IMG/VR virus record: IMGVR_UViG_3300017917_000619
Location: 1 to 28,501 of that record
Direction: 5' to 3' (one strand)
Source: a virus
Length of the DNA: 28,501 bases
Shown: piece after piece, positions 1 to 16,252 of the stretch
How the letters are laid out: the number at the start of each line of letters is the position of its first letter
Position numbering within the stretch: the first letter of the stretch is position 1
Notes under the pieces: model-generated
Told to the model about the DNA's origin: nothing
The model's input: the letters and a program-made list of their open reading frames with translations, nothing else
Databases searched by the model: none
Program-made: the position numbers and the translations under genes

Positions 1-191
1 ACATCTAATGGTATATATTTGGATAAGGTAGGAAGATTTTGCTCTGCCATAACAGCATTAAAGCGATCAACATCGTCAGACGGTTCGCAAAGAACCACAT
101 GACACTTGTCGATGTGACCGCTATAGATCATATCTATAAGGTCGCGATTAGAGAATCTAGGTACACCTAACTCGTCTGTTTTTATAAGCAT
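1..191 (-). CDS. Partial phage protein of unknown function (C-terminus cut by window edge)
   Basis: The reading frame opens at an ATG at 191 and runs off the left edge, so only the first 63 residues are visible. It begins MLIKTDELGVPRFSNRDLID. The visible part is acidic and soluble-looking, with no signal peptide or membrane segment. It starts 9 bases after the stop of the 79-aa gene and has no clear Shine-Dalgarno sequence, so it is probably translated from the same message. I do not recognise the family. The open frame and spacing support a real gene; function is unknown. Confidence 0.6.
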   Translation of the reverse strand, partial: MLIKTDELGVPRFSNRDLIDMIYSGHIDKCHVVLCEPSDDVDRFNAVMAEQNLPTLSKYIPLD

Positions 192-200
192 TTAGCTATT

Positions 201-440
201 TTAATTGATATTGATCAAATGGTCAAGACCAGGATTGCCGTTTTGTTGTGATTGTAATTGTGCGCGAGCACGTCTTGCTCGCATTTCTTCTTTGAACATA
301 TCTAGTATAGCCGCTATTTGAGCCTGAACCTCTGGGTTTCTAGATATAAAATATTTGCGACTTAGATCCGAAATTTTTGCTTCAACTTCCGGATCTGTCA
401 GCTTTGAAAAATCATCTACTAATGGATTAAACGCTATCAT
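201..440 (-). CDS. Small phage protein of unknown function, 79 aa
   Basis: A charged, mostly helical small protein. Its middle is rich in Lys, Arg, Glu and Ala (around residues 45-65) and its tail is rich in Gln and Asn. The frame extends back to a TTG at 452, but the ATG at 440 is the more natural start and gives MIAFNPLVDDFSKL. It overlaps the 3' end of the 200-aa structural gene by 14 bases, which points to translational coupling. It has no membrane segment and no recognised domain. Its place at the end of the fibre module suggests a structural or assembly accessory role, but that is inference from position only. Confidence 0.65.
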   Translation of the reverse strand: MIAFNPLVDDFSKLTDPEVEAKISDLSRKYFISRNPEVQAQIAAILDMFKEEMRARRARAQLQSQQNGNPGLDHLININ

Positions 441-1029
441 CGTCGGAATCAATCGCTACAAGGTTACCGTGATAGAAGCCATAGAATGTAATACCATCTG
501 TGGTCCAAATATCAACTAACACTGGCTGATTAGCCGTTACGCTGAATTCGTTAGTCGGATTAATTCTTTTTGGCCAAGTAGAATTAACTCTAAAAATATT
601 GCTAGGAGATCCAACTAACCATTTTACTGTTCCTGTGCCATTGAACAAGATTTGAACTTTATATAAAACCTGTGCGCCTGACGCAGGTCTAAAATTTTCT
701 AGGTCAACATTAACATCACCGTTGATGTTTAAAATTTGGTAATGACCGTCAGTTATTAATAACTCGTGTGTAGTATCTTGACTTACGTTTTTATTAAAAT
801 AAACCTGCGGTGTATTTCTAAGTTTAGCATTAGAAATTTCTGTTGCGTTAAAGTTATTATTAACGTTTAATTTTGCAGTATCTTCCTGCAGATCTGAAAT
901 TTCAGTCTTAGCAGATGCTAAACTGCTTTTGATTGTTGCAAAGTTATCGCGGAATCCTTGGCTGTCATTGTCCTGCCCAGCTACTGGAAAATCTTCGTCG
1001 ATACTTGCATAATTTATATTACTGGCCAT
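427..1029 (-). CDS. Virion structural / fibre-associated protein, 200 aa
   Basis: The N-terminus (residues 5-36) has the pattern fPvaGQDNDSQGFRDNFa followed by a short helical stretch. It is related in layout to the N-terminal motif of the larger fibre proteins nearby, a GTGD or DNDS turn followed by R-x-x-F/NF. The rest (residues about 70-200) is rich in Asn, Thr and Val and predicted mainly beta. It ends in an acidic DSDDDSV tail. A good ribosome site (AGGAGATTAAGAGAATATG) and a late-promoter motif at 1051-1058 precede it. I infer a short fibre, collar or baseplate-attached protein. The exact role is unknown, though similar N-termini are common in marine T4-like phages. Confidence 0.7.
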   Translation of the reverse strand: MASNINYASIDEDFPVAGQDNDSQGFRDNFATIKSSLASAKTEISDLQEDTAKLNVNNNFNATEISNAKLRNTPQVYFNKNVSQDTTHELLITDGHYQILNINGDVNVDLENFRPASGAQVLYKVQILFNGTGTVKWLVGSPSNIFRVNSTWPKRINPTNEFSVTANQPVLVDIWTTDGITFYGFYHGNLVAIDSDDDSV

Positions 1030-1050
1030 ATTCTCTTAATCTCCTAACAG

Positions 1051-1058
1051 TATTTATT
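1051..1058 (-). promoter_or_regulatory. T4-like late promoter motif (AATAAATA)
   Basis: Minus-strand AATAAATA followed by CTG, about 20 bases upstream of the ATG of the 200-aa structural gene. It differs from the GATAAATA boxes of the neighbouring fibre genes at the first base. It is the expected place for a gp55-type late sigma factor box, but one AT-rich octamer is weak evidence alone. Confidence 0.45.
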
Positions 1059-1062
1059 TACC

Positions 1063-3744
1063 TTACACGTTGAACTGATAATTTGCGAACAGTAGATACT
1101 GAGGCTGACTGCTTATAAGTGTATTATCAATAATGTATCTATCCATATCTAGATCAAACTGACTAAAGTCAAAACCGCTTGCTTTAATCGCACTTTGTAT
1201 AATTTGGCTAGTACCGGGCTTGCAGTAGCATAGCACGATAGCAGAAGTATAGCCTAATTCATTTACGCTACTTTCTTGAGAAGATCTCATCCATAAAGGA
1301 ACAAAGTTTCTCTCGGTGCGGCCCAACGGACGTATGTTATCTCTCATATTAGTAATGTTACTAATGTATTTGATAGAGTCAGTTGTTTGTCCAGCTTTAA
1401 CTATATTGCTGTCAACTTTGATAGTATTTGCTTCGGGTTCAGGGCGCAGTACCATATTAGGTGATAAGCCTTCAAGTATAGAAAGAATTTTAGTTTCTGT
1501 TCTTGAATCAACTTCTAATCCTTCTTGCCACTGTAGTTCAAAACTTCCGTCATCACGAGTTTCAACTATAAAGTCTTCGCCTAGCGTAACAGTTATAGTA
1601 TTTCTTCTTGTTTGAATAGAAAAAGAAGGTTTTTCTTCGTAGTCATAAAATGTATTCTTAGGAGTAGCACTTACAGAATTTACTTTTATTTTTTTAGGAT
1701 TAGAAACTGTAATACTCTTTCTAGTTCTTCCTTCATCAGGATTTGCAGGATCACGCACTTCCAAATAAAGAACTTCGTACACTACGTCATTAGTTCCGGG
1801 AACTTTTGCTACAGCAGATTTTAACTCACCAATGCGATAACGTTTTCTTCTGTGATTTGTAGCCATAGCCGCAACAACTTCTTGCAACTCTTTAGTTTCA
1901 ATACCTGCGTAGGCAAGCATTTTGATTTCTCTTTGTATTCCAAAATTTGGATCACTTGGGCGATAAATGTAATCAGGTATAAAAATTTCTGGATTAGAAA
2001 TAAAAGCATTGAAATTTCTACGCACTTCTTCTTTTAAGAAAGGCTTCATGAATAGATTACTGTACTTTTTATTATCTGGGTCTGAAACACTAATAACAAA
2101 TTCTTTGCTTACAACACTATATCTATAAAGGTCCTGTGCTGTTACAGTGAATCTGTATTCTCTGTCGATAGTAGTAGTGTTAGCATCTAGTCTAAATGTG
2201 TCACCGTCAAAGACTGTAAGTCCGTTAGTTCTATAATTATATCTTGCCCACAATGCTTGATCAACACTGAACACTCCTGTGCTAGTACTTTGATGAGTAC
2301 TTAGTGCTTGATACAGTACACCTTCGTGTCGAACTACGTCATTTAAGTTGTATTGACGACTTGCTCGCCAAATACTTCTATAAACGTTTTCACCGAACGC
2401 ATTTACTTTACCTACAATTTCTCCGTCGAAACTTAGAGCTAAACCTGGAGGTAGTCTACCTGATGACAAACTATATAGTACTCTACTGCCCGGAACGTTA
2501 GTTGTTGCTTCTACTTTTAAAACAGAAATTACGTTAGAGCCTATCAATCCAAGATTAGTGTCAGTAACCCATTTAGTCTCAGAGTTAATCTCGCCAAGTA
2601 GTCTTAGTGTAAATGTTTTACTGCTTGCAACAATTTCTTCTTCTTGGTCAGGCGTAAATCTTTGAGCTCTTATTGTGAATTTAAATTCTTTAGTAACTTC
2701 TGCTTGATAAGGAACTCTACCAGCAATTTCACCTGTGCTTGAATCTAATTCTAAGCCTGGCGGTAATATGCTAGGACTTCCATCTGGATTAGTTGGTCTT
2801 AGGAAATAAGTTATAACACCTGTTAAGGTATTTGAATCTATAACATCTAAAAATAATGTTATGTAATTATTTGCACGTCTGATTCCCAAATCGCCAGGAG
2901 TAATCCAAATAGGAACTCGTATGTTAGTGTTGTCAGCAGTAAAAGTTCCAGTGCCAACCTGCATAATGGTGTTGTCAGCACGTAGGAAATCATCACCGAC
3001 TACATAGATTCGAAATGTTCTTCTTGATATAATATCACCGTCAGATACACTAACAGTAAATTGATAATATCTGTTTAATTTTTTTGGAGTTCTTTCAGGA
3101 TAGTTGAAATCATAAATTGCGGTATCGTAGAAAAAACTATCAAAACCGTTAGATGATCTCAAGCCAAAGTCGAAGCCTGCTGATACAAAATCGTATGGTG
3201 CAGTATCGTATGTACCTGCATTGTATATTAAAGTTCTTTCGATGGCTAGTATAGGATCTACAACACCTATAAGTCTACCGTCTCTAGTTAATTGTATACC
3301 TGGCGGTAGTTGTCCGTCGCCAGATGCAATATAATAATCTAAACTTTGTCCTGCAGGTAAGTCCACGTCAGTAGCAATCAATTGAAAATCTACAGGAGAA
3401 TTGTCTAATATATAGAATGTGCTGTTGTTACCGACAGGCAATAATCCAGAACTAGTTTGCCACACAGGAGCATCGGAACCGCCTACAGTAATTACAAAAG
3501 TTCTGTCTCTAACAGTACCATTTAATTCTGCTCTTAGAACAAATCTATAGTCAATTACTCTAGGAACTTCGTAAGGGGTCCCTACGATTTGAGAACCGGA
3601 TATTCTTACGCCACCGGGTAGTTTGCCGCTGATAAGTGTAACTGTAGCTGATGGATTAACTAACGGTAAGTCTATGCTTACAGTTACATTTTCTTCTAGT
3701 GTAGCTAACTTAGTGTTAGACGGTTGCGTCCATAAATCTGCCAT
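1063..3744 (-). CDS. Large adhesin-like structural protein with putative Ig modules, 893 aa
   Basis: The protein contains repeated modules of the putative-Ig (He_PIG) type, each marked by L-P-x-G followed by G-x-I-x-G. They lie near residues 42-55, 146-160, 327-342 and 430-445, and are followed by beta strands typical of cadherin/Ig folds. Residues about 459-502 (W...Y...DVV..EG..Y.A...H) resemble a small carbohydrate-binding module of the chitinase type. The C-terminal 330 residues are different and begin around SNLFMKPFLKEEVRR. No signal peptide is present, as expected for a virion protein. The position between fibre genes and a late promoter suggest a tail-fibre or adhesin that binds cell-surface glycans. 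Module assignments are from motif reading; the binding target is unknown. Confidence 0.8.
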   Translation of the reverse strand: MADLWTQPSNTKLATLEENVTVSIDLPLVNPSATVTLISGKLPGGVRISGSQIVGTPYEVPRVIDYRFVLRAELNGTVRDRTFVITVGGSDAPVWQTSSGLLPVGNNSTFYILDNSPVDFQLIATDVDLPAGQSLDYYIASGDGQLPPGIQLTRDGRLIGVVDPILAIERTLIYNAGTYDTAPYDFVSAGFDFGLRSSNGFDSFFYDTAIYDFNYPERTPKKLNRYYQFTVSVSDGDIISRRTFRIYVVGDDFLRADNTIMQVGTGTFTADNTNIRVPIWITPGDLGIRRANNYITLFLDVIDSNTLTGVITYFLRPTNPDGSPSILPPGLELDSSTGEIAGRVPYQAEVTKEFKFTIRAQRFTPDQEEEIVASSKTFTLRLLGEINSETKWVTDTNLGLIGSNVISVLKVEATTNVPGSRVLYSLSSGRLPPGLALSFDGEIVGKVNAFGENVYRSIWRASRQYNLNDVVRHEGVLYQALSTHQSTSTGVFSVDQALWARYNYRTNGLTVFDGDTFRLDANTTTIDREYRFTVTAQDLYRYSVVSKEFVISVSDPDNKKYSNLFMKPFLKEEVRRNFNAFISNPEIFIPDYIYRPSDPNFGIQREIKMLAYAGIETKELQEVVAAMATNHRRKRYRIGELKSAVAKVPGTNDVVYEVLYLEVRDPANPDEGRTRKSITVSNPKKIKVNSVSATPKNTFYDYEEKPSFSIQTRRNTITVTLGEDFIVETRDDGSFELQWQEGLEVDSRTETKILSILEGLSPNMVLRPEPEANTIKVDSNIVKAGQTTDSIKYISNITNMRDNIRPLGRTERNFVPLWMRSSQESSVNELGYTSAIVLCYCKPGTSQIIQSAIKASGFDFSQFDLDMDRYIIDNTLISSQPQYLLFANYQFNV

Positions 3745-3764
3745 ATTTTATTTCCCATATAGCG

Positions 3765-3772
3765 TATTTATC
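3765..3772 (-). promoter_or_regulatory. T4-like late promoter motif (CCGATAAATA)
   Basis: Minus-strand GATAAATA preceded by CC, about 20 bases upstream of the ATG at 3744. The same CCGATAAATA is found before the 415-aa fibre gene and nearly the same before the giant fibre gene. This makes a phage late promoter likely. Confidence 0.6.
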
Positions 3773-3785
3773 GGAAACAAACTAA

Positions 3786-4481
3786 TTAAAATCCGCCCAG
3801 GTCTACTGTATCACCGCTAGGAGGGTCAAAAGGCCCAAAGTCTACATCAGATCTTTTTAAGATAAAATCTAGAGCGTTGTTGTAAATAGGTTGAAATTCA
3901 CCAAAGTCAAACCCTGCTAAGTAAGGTCCAAATGTTCTTACATCGTAACCCCACACGTTGCCTTGTAGTTCGCCACTGAATGTTGTAGCTGATATTAGGT
4001 TAGCATTTTCAATACTCTTGTTGTTTGCATTTACATTTCCACCTAATATAGGTGCTGTATCTTTAACAACAATGCCAGTTGAATCTAGATCAAGAATAAG
4101 TTGTTGACCATTAACTCTAGTGTTAATGCCCTCACCGCCTACTAGAGATAATGTTTGTCCTCTAGAAATTGAAACAGTACCACTGTCACTAATAATAATG
4201 AGTTGATCTAAACTGTCGGCTGCATTAATTGTAATACTGTTTGCAGTTGATGTAAGTGATACATTTGAACCTGCTAACAATCGTTTGAAACTTTGTTCAC
4301 CATCGATCTTACCTGCATATATGCCTTGTCCTAGAGACCCGGCATTAACAATTACTGTTTCTTCAACAATTCTTAAATCAAGTTCTTGAAAGTTGTCATT
4401 AACTTTTATAAATGCTTCGCGGAGATCGTCGCCAGTTCCGTCATTTGCAATAATACCTACATCAATATAATTTATAGCCAT
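3786..4481 (-). CDS. Fibre-like structural protein with shared anchor motif, 231 aa
   Basis: Residues 5-35 (IDVGIIANDGTGDDLREAF then KVNDNFQEL) are nearly the same as the N-terminus of the 3020-aa giant fibre. This suggests both attach to the same particle site or the same partner. The rest is beta-rich with Val/Ile/Ser/Thr repeats, including a stretch ILGGNVNANNKSIENANLIS typical of phage fibre shafts. The C-terminus is rich in Gly, Asp, Pro and Phe (repeated DFG elements), like the DFG-containing segment of the 893-aa protein. The ribosome site GGAGAT lies 7 bases before the ATG. The gene follows the 415-aa fibre by only 12 bases and is probably cotranscribed with it. Confidence 0.75.
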   Translation of the reverse strand: MAINYIDVGIIANDGTGDDLREAFIKVNDNFQELDLRIVEETVIVNAGSLGQGIYAGKIDGEQSFKRLLAGSNVSLTSTANSITINAADSLDQLIIISDSGTVSISRGQTLSLVGGEGINTRVNGQQLILDLDSTGIVVKDTAPILGGNVNANNKSIENANLISATTFSGELQGNVWGYDVRTFGPYLAGFDFGEFQPIYNNALDFILKRSDVDFGPFDPPSGDTVDLGGF

Positions 4482-4493
4482 TTTAAATCTCCA

Positions 4494-5741
4494 TTACCAA
4501 GAAGTTGTGAACGTTAATCTACGCCAAATGTCGTCAACACCGTTTGTATAATCTGAAACACAGTAGTATAGATATGTTGTTGAAGCAACGCTTGCAAATC
4601 TAATTTCTCCAGCTTTATCTCCAGCGGCACCTTTTGTTGATGCAGGTGCTGATCCTAGAGGTCTTAGAAGAACTTTCCCGCCTTGTAGTGTTAAGTTTGT
4701 AAATGCTTCAATGTTTATAAATGAAGAACTTGAAGCAATTTCAGTTTCTGTAAAAGATGTTACTTGTACAGTACCTGAACTACTTTGTATACCAACTTCA
4801 GTTGAACCAGAAATCTGTACGTCGTTAGATGCATTTAGTGCAAGATCTACAGCATTAGTAACATTAAAGTTGCCAGTAGGAACAAAGTCAATACCGTTGC
4901 CTGCGGTAACAGTTAACTTATTTTGAGCACGATTGATATCGCCGTTTAGTGTTCCTAAGAAAGTACCAAAGTGTCTGCCGGTCTTGCCGTCGATTAGTAA
5001 TCCAGAGTCGTCGCCTAGCAAGTTACCTTCTACTGTTAAGTCTTCAATGTTAGTTATTGCAGCCGATAATCGAACAGCACTTACTTGATTAAATGCGCTG
5101 TTTCCTAAACTGTTTATGTCTATACTTGCAGTACCTGACAATACTGTTGCTGGAACAATGCCATTGATATGGTCTACAAGCAAAGTTCCTGTTTCGGAAT
5201 ATACACTACCTGTTAGGTCACCGGTGTTATTAACGTCAATGGTCAAACCGCCGTTGGTAAACTCACTACGAGTAATTACATCAGGTAAGTTATCTAAATC
5301 GTTGTAGTCGTTAGTTACAGCTACTTCTGCAAGACCAGTTACATTCGCTGCCGGCACTATTGCAGTAACGTTTGTAATGTATCCTGCATCATTGGTTAAC
5401 TGTGAAATTGCTGTAGGAATAACAGGTTTATTAGTTAAGTCAGTGTAGCTTCCTGAGAAAATTACAGGTTTATTTGCTAGGTCGTTAAAGTCGCCACTAA
5501 AGATAACTGGCTTATTAATTAAATCGTTGTAATCCCCAGTTATTGCTACCTCAGCAATGTTGCCTCCGCTTGCTGTAAGATTATCAACAATTATAGTATC
5601 TGCCTGTATTGTTCCTGTCGCACTGATGTTAACAACATCAACAATACTGCTACCTTGTAAATTTAAATTATCACCATTGGGCAACTCTTTAATGCGGTTG
5701 CCATCAGTGGTATCAAATATTAACGGAAACTTATTTGCCAT
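4494..5741 (-). CDS. Tail fibre protein with DYNDLxNKP repeats, 415 aa
   Basis: Residues 66-108 hold three tandem copies of a unit of about 14 residues (G-D-Y-N-D-L-x-N-K-P-V-I-F-S). A fourth, diverged copy lies at 145-154 (DYNDLDNLPDV). The segment AISQLTNDAGYIT at 111-123 is another common fibre-shaft element. The remainder is repetitive beta structure (IxxxTxVQVT-type strands). The C-terminus (about 370-415) has GAAGDKAGEIRF and a YLYYCV strand before the terminal W, typical of fibre-tip trimer domains of marine phages. Ribosome site AGGAC lies upstream, and a CCGATAAATA late promoter lies at 5762-5769. I infer a trimeric tail fibre. Confidence 0.8.
   Translation of the reverse strand: MANKFPLIFDTTDGNRIKELPNGDNLNLQGSSIVDVVNISATGTIQADTIIVDNLTASGGNIAEVAITGDYNDLINKPVIFSGDFNDLANKPVIFSGSYTDLTNKPVIPTAISQLTNDAGYITNVTAIVPAANVTGLAEVAVTNDYNDLDNLPDVITRSEFTNGGLTIDVNNTGDLTGSVYSETGTLLVDHINGIVPATVLSGTASIDINSLGNSAFNQVSAVRLSAAITNIEDLTVEGNLLGDDSGLLIDGKTGRHFGTFLGTLNGDINRAQNKLTVTAGNGIDFVPTGNFNVTNAVDLALNASNDVQISGSTEVGIQSSSGTVQVTSFTETEIASSSSFINIEAFTNLTLQGGKVLLRPLGSAPASTKGAAGDKAGEIRFASVASTTYLYYCVSDYTNGVDDIWRRLTFTTSW
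5418..5546 (-). repeat. Tandem coding repeats (DYNDLxNKPVIFSG), three copies
   Basis: Three in-frame repeats of about 14 codons in the 415-aa fibre gene. The protein repeats are clearer than the DNA repeats, so the copies are old or kept by selection on protein structure. Copy number change by recombination could alter shaft length. Confidence 0.7.
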
Positions 5742-5761
5742 CTTTATGTCCTATTATTCTA

Positions 5762-5769
5762 TATTTATC
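5762..5769 (-). promoter_or_regulatory. T4-like late promoter motif (CCGATAAATA)
   Basis: Minus-strand CCGATAAATA, about 20 bases before the ATG at 5741. It lies directly after the stop of the giant fibre gene, so the 415-aa fibre can be transcribed on its own. Confidence 0.6.
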
Positions 5770-5774
5770 GGTTA

Positions 5775-14840
<9,066 letters not shown>

Positions 14841-14883
14841 TTACTCCGATATAGATAATGATAAGGTCATGCCCTTGCTCAAT

Positions 14884-14891
14884 TATTTATC
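14884..14891 (-). promoter_or_regulatory. T4-like late promoter motif (ACGATAAATA)
   Basis: Minus-strand ACGATAAATA about 47 bases upstream of the giant fibre ATG. It matches the boxes at 3765 and 5762 in eight or more positions, giving a family-wide CGATAAATA consensus. The leader of about 40 bases includes the ribosome site CGGAGT. Confidence 0.6.
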
Positions 14892-14911
14892 GTAAAATTT
14901 TATAATCTTAA

Positions 14912-14919
14912 TGTAAATA
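14912..14919 (+). promoter_or_regulatory. Possible late promoter for the zinc-ribbon gene (TGTAAATA)
   Basis: Plus-strand TGTAAATAC ends 4 bases before the ATG at 14924. If used, transcription would begin at or next to the start codon, giving a leaderless message. No ribosome site is visible for this gene. The motif is short and in an AT-rich region. Confidence 0.35.
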
Positions 14920-14923
14920 CTAT

Positions 14924-15211
14924 ATGTTCACTGGTACTCGAATAGAAAAAACACAACACACTAGGAAAAGTAAACTAGGAGTTGAACATTCTTACGAGCG
15001 AGAAAGAACCTATGCTCTATTTCGTTGCGACAGTTGTGGAATTGAGTTCTCTAGAGAACGGGGAAAGATGGATCCAAAGCGTCTAAGCAACAATTATTTT
15101 CATGTATGTTCAAACTGTGATGCTAAACGATTTGCACAGAAACGCGGAATACAAAAAAAGCAGGTATGGGATTTACCTGCTAGTTCAAATTTAGACATTA
15201 GTAAGTTATGA
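14924..15211 (+). CDS. Small zinc-ribbon protein, 95 aa
   Basis: Two Cys pairs (C-D-S-C at residues 37-40 and C-S-N-C at about 63-66) flank a basic stretch, giving a classic four-cysteine zinc ribbon. Both ends are rich in Lys and Arg, which fits nucleic-acid binding. It is one of only two plus-strand genes in the window and is transcribed away from the giant fibre. No Shine-Dalgarno sequence is seen. Its stop overlaps the stop of the convergent 59-aa gene by 6 bases. Similar small zinc-ribbon proteins occur in marine T4-like phages, sometimes described as HNH-like or transcription-factor-like, but no HNH residues are visible here. Confidence 0.75.
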   Translation: MFTGTRIEKTQHTRKSKLGVEHSYERERTYALFRCDSCGIEFSRERGKMDPKRLSNNYFHVCSNCDAKRFAQKRGIQKKQVWDLPASSNLDISKL

Positions 15212-15385
15212 TCTTTTTAATCCGTCTGAAGTTACATTTGGAACATTCTTCATAGCCTTTGGTAGCTGTGGAAGACTAGTATCTGGCTTCACTAAACTCT
15301 GAATAGGAGTTGCACGCTGTCCTTTATCGTGTCTAATTCCAGTAACTTTATCTAATTTTAAACTACCTTGATATAGTGCAGTCAT
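15206..15385 (-). CDS. Small phage protein of unknown function, 59 aa
   Basis: The frame from the ATG at 15385 gives MTALYQGSLKLDKVTGIRHD and ends VTSDGLKRS. A strong ribosome site (AGGAGA, 7 bases before the ATG) and a late-promoter-like ACTAAATA at 15407-15414 support it as a real gene. It is soluble and has several Pro and Lys residues but no recognised domain. It overlaps the zinc-ribbon gene tail to tail. Confidence 0.7.
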   Translation of the reverse strand: MTALYQGSLKLDKVTGIRHDKGQRATPIQSLVKPDTSLPQLPKAMKNVPNVTSDGLKRS

Positions 15386-15406
15386 ATTTTTTTCTCCTGT
15401 TGATAA

Positions 15407-15420
15407 TATTTAGTTAAATA
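15407..15420. promoter_or_regulatory. Pair of outward-facing late promoter motifs
   Basis: The stretch TATTTAGTTAAATA reads ACTAAATA on the minus strand (15407-15414), before the 59-aa gene. It reads GTTAAATA on the plus strand (15413-15420), before the EF-hand gene. Each lies 22 bases from its start codon. Both genes have strong ribosome sites, so a shared divergent late promoter is plausible. Confidence 0.45.
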
Positions 15421-15428
15421 AAAGACCT

Positions 15429-15442
15429 TAAGGAGGTTTAAT
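15429..15442 (+). promoter_or_regulatory. Very strong ribosome binding site of the EF-hand gene
   Basis: TTAAGGAGGTTTAAT directly before the ATG contains AAGGAGGT, an eight-base perfect complement to the 16S rRNA 3' end. It is the strongest ribosome site in the window and implies high expression. Confidence 0.8.
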
Positions 15443-15766
15443 ATGGAAATTATAATTGCAATTATAGCTATCGTAGTTATTGGAGCGATTTGGTACTCAA
15501 ACCGTGGTACCGGTGCTGATGTAAATCAGGACGGTAAAGTTGATCTAGCAGATGCTAAGGCCGCTGTCGAACAGACTGTAGCTGAAGTAACCAAGGCTGC
15601 TGATGCAAATCAAGACGGTAAAGTTGATGCAGCCGATGTTAAAGAAGTTGCTAAAAAGACCAAAGCTGCCGTTAAGAAGACAGCCACTAAAGCTAAAGCA
15701 ACCGTAAAAAAAGCAGCCACTAAGACTGCTTCTACACGCGGCCGTAAACCAAAAACTGGTGCTTAA
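15443..15766 (+). CDS. Membrane-anchored EF-hand/dockerin-like protein with histone H1-like tail, 107 aa
   Basis: Residues 2-18 are a hydrophobic helix (MEIIIAIIAIVVIGAIW), a membrane anchor or uncleaved signal. Two calcium-binding loops follow: D26-N28-D30-G31-V33-D34-D37 and D54-N56-D58-G59-V61-D62-D65, both perfect DxNxDGxVDxxD patterns as in dockerins and EF-hands. From residue 66 the protein is almost only Lys, Ala, Thr and Val, resembling an H1-type histone or bacterial H1-like tail. It ends RGRKPKTGA, which resembles an AT-hook core. The start is fixed by the strong ribosome site. By topology the basic tail could sit in the cytoplasm or periplasm, so DNA, RNA or envelope polymers are all possible partners. 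Function is unknown. Confidence 0.8.
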   Translation: MEIIIAIIAIVVIGAIWYSNRGTGADVNQDGKVDLADAKAAVEQTVAEVTKAADANQDGKVDAADVKEVAKKTKAAVKKTATKAKATVKKAATKTASTRGRKPKTGA

Positions 15767-16050
15767 TTACGAGAGCGCAACAGACCTTCAATAGTCTGTA
15801 TTGCACTATCCTGGCGAGCCAGCTTTCGTTCTAATACATCGATAGCGGCTCGCTGTTTTCTTATTTGTTCTTCCAAACTTTGAACATAGGCGTGTGTGGG
15901 AATACGTTTTTCCATGCCATCTTCACCTAGCATAGTAAATGTATCTACACCTTGAGCCCGCAGTCCACCCGCGACTCTGTTAGGATTCTTTTCAGATTTC
16001 TGTTCGATTGCGGCAGGATTTCTGCCATACATTTTAGTTAAGTAGCTCAT
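15763..16050 (-). CDS. Coiled-coil phage protein of unknown function, 95 aa
   Basis: The N-terminal half is basic and polar (MSYLTKMYGRNPAAIEQKS). Residues about 52-92 form a likely coiled coil with heptad-spaced hydrophobics (YVQSLEEQIRKQRAAIDVL and onward). Such short proteins often act as assembly or scaffolding accessories. The start codon is 8 bases after the stop of the next upstream gene. There is no Shine-Dalgarno sequence, and a TAAATA box ends 4 bases before the ATG. It overlaps the EF-hand gene end to end by 4 bases. Confidence 0.7.
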   Translation of the reverse strand: MSYLTKMYGRNPAAIEQKSEKNPNRVAGGLRAQGVDTFTMLGEDGMEKRIPTHAYVQSLEEQIRKQRAAIDVLERKLARQDSAIQTIEGLLRSRN

Positions 16051-16054
16051 ATTG

Positions 16055-16062
16055 TATTTACC
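16055..16062 (-). promoter_or_regulatory. Possible late promoter motif (GGTAAATA)
   Basis: Minus-strand GGTAAATACAATATG: the box ends 4 bases before the ATG of the coiled-coil gene, so a transcript from here would start at or near the ATG. It also contains the stop codon of the upstream gene, so its base content is partly constrained by coding. Confidence 0.35.
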
Positions 16063-16252
16063 GTTTTAATTCGTTCAATAAAAACTCTTTTGGGTCACAC
16101 CAATAAGTTTCAAATACAGGTTCACCAGGGCCCGTTACCATGCTGGTTATTACATCACAGCGTTTAAGCCACAATGATTTGTTAGACAGGTAACAGCGCC
16201 TCGGCCAAAAGCATATTTTTTGTTCCTGAGTTACTCTTCGATTGTTGAACAT
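16058..16252 (-). CDS. Small conserved-looking phage protein, 64 aa (WPRRC...WTGPG type)
   Basis: Basic and aromatic, with C-F-W-P-R-R-C near the N-terminus, KSLWLKR in the middle, and GPGEPVFETYW followed by EFLLNELKR at the end. This pattern recurs in small uncharacterised proteins of marine T4-like phages. The frame can start at an ATG at 16297, which would overlap uvdE by 116 bases. It can also start at an ATG at 16252 (MFNNRRVTQEQK), with an overlap of 71 bases. I chose the shorter form because the family pattern begins there, but neither start has a clear ribosome site. Function is unknown. Confidence 0.65.
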   Translation of the reverse strand: MFNNRRVTQEQKICFWPRRCYLSNKSLWLKRCDVITSMVTGPGEPVFETYWCDPKEFLLNELKR

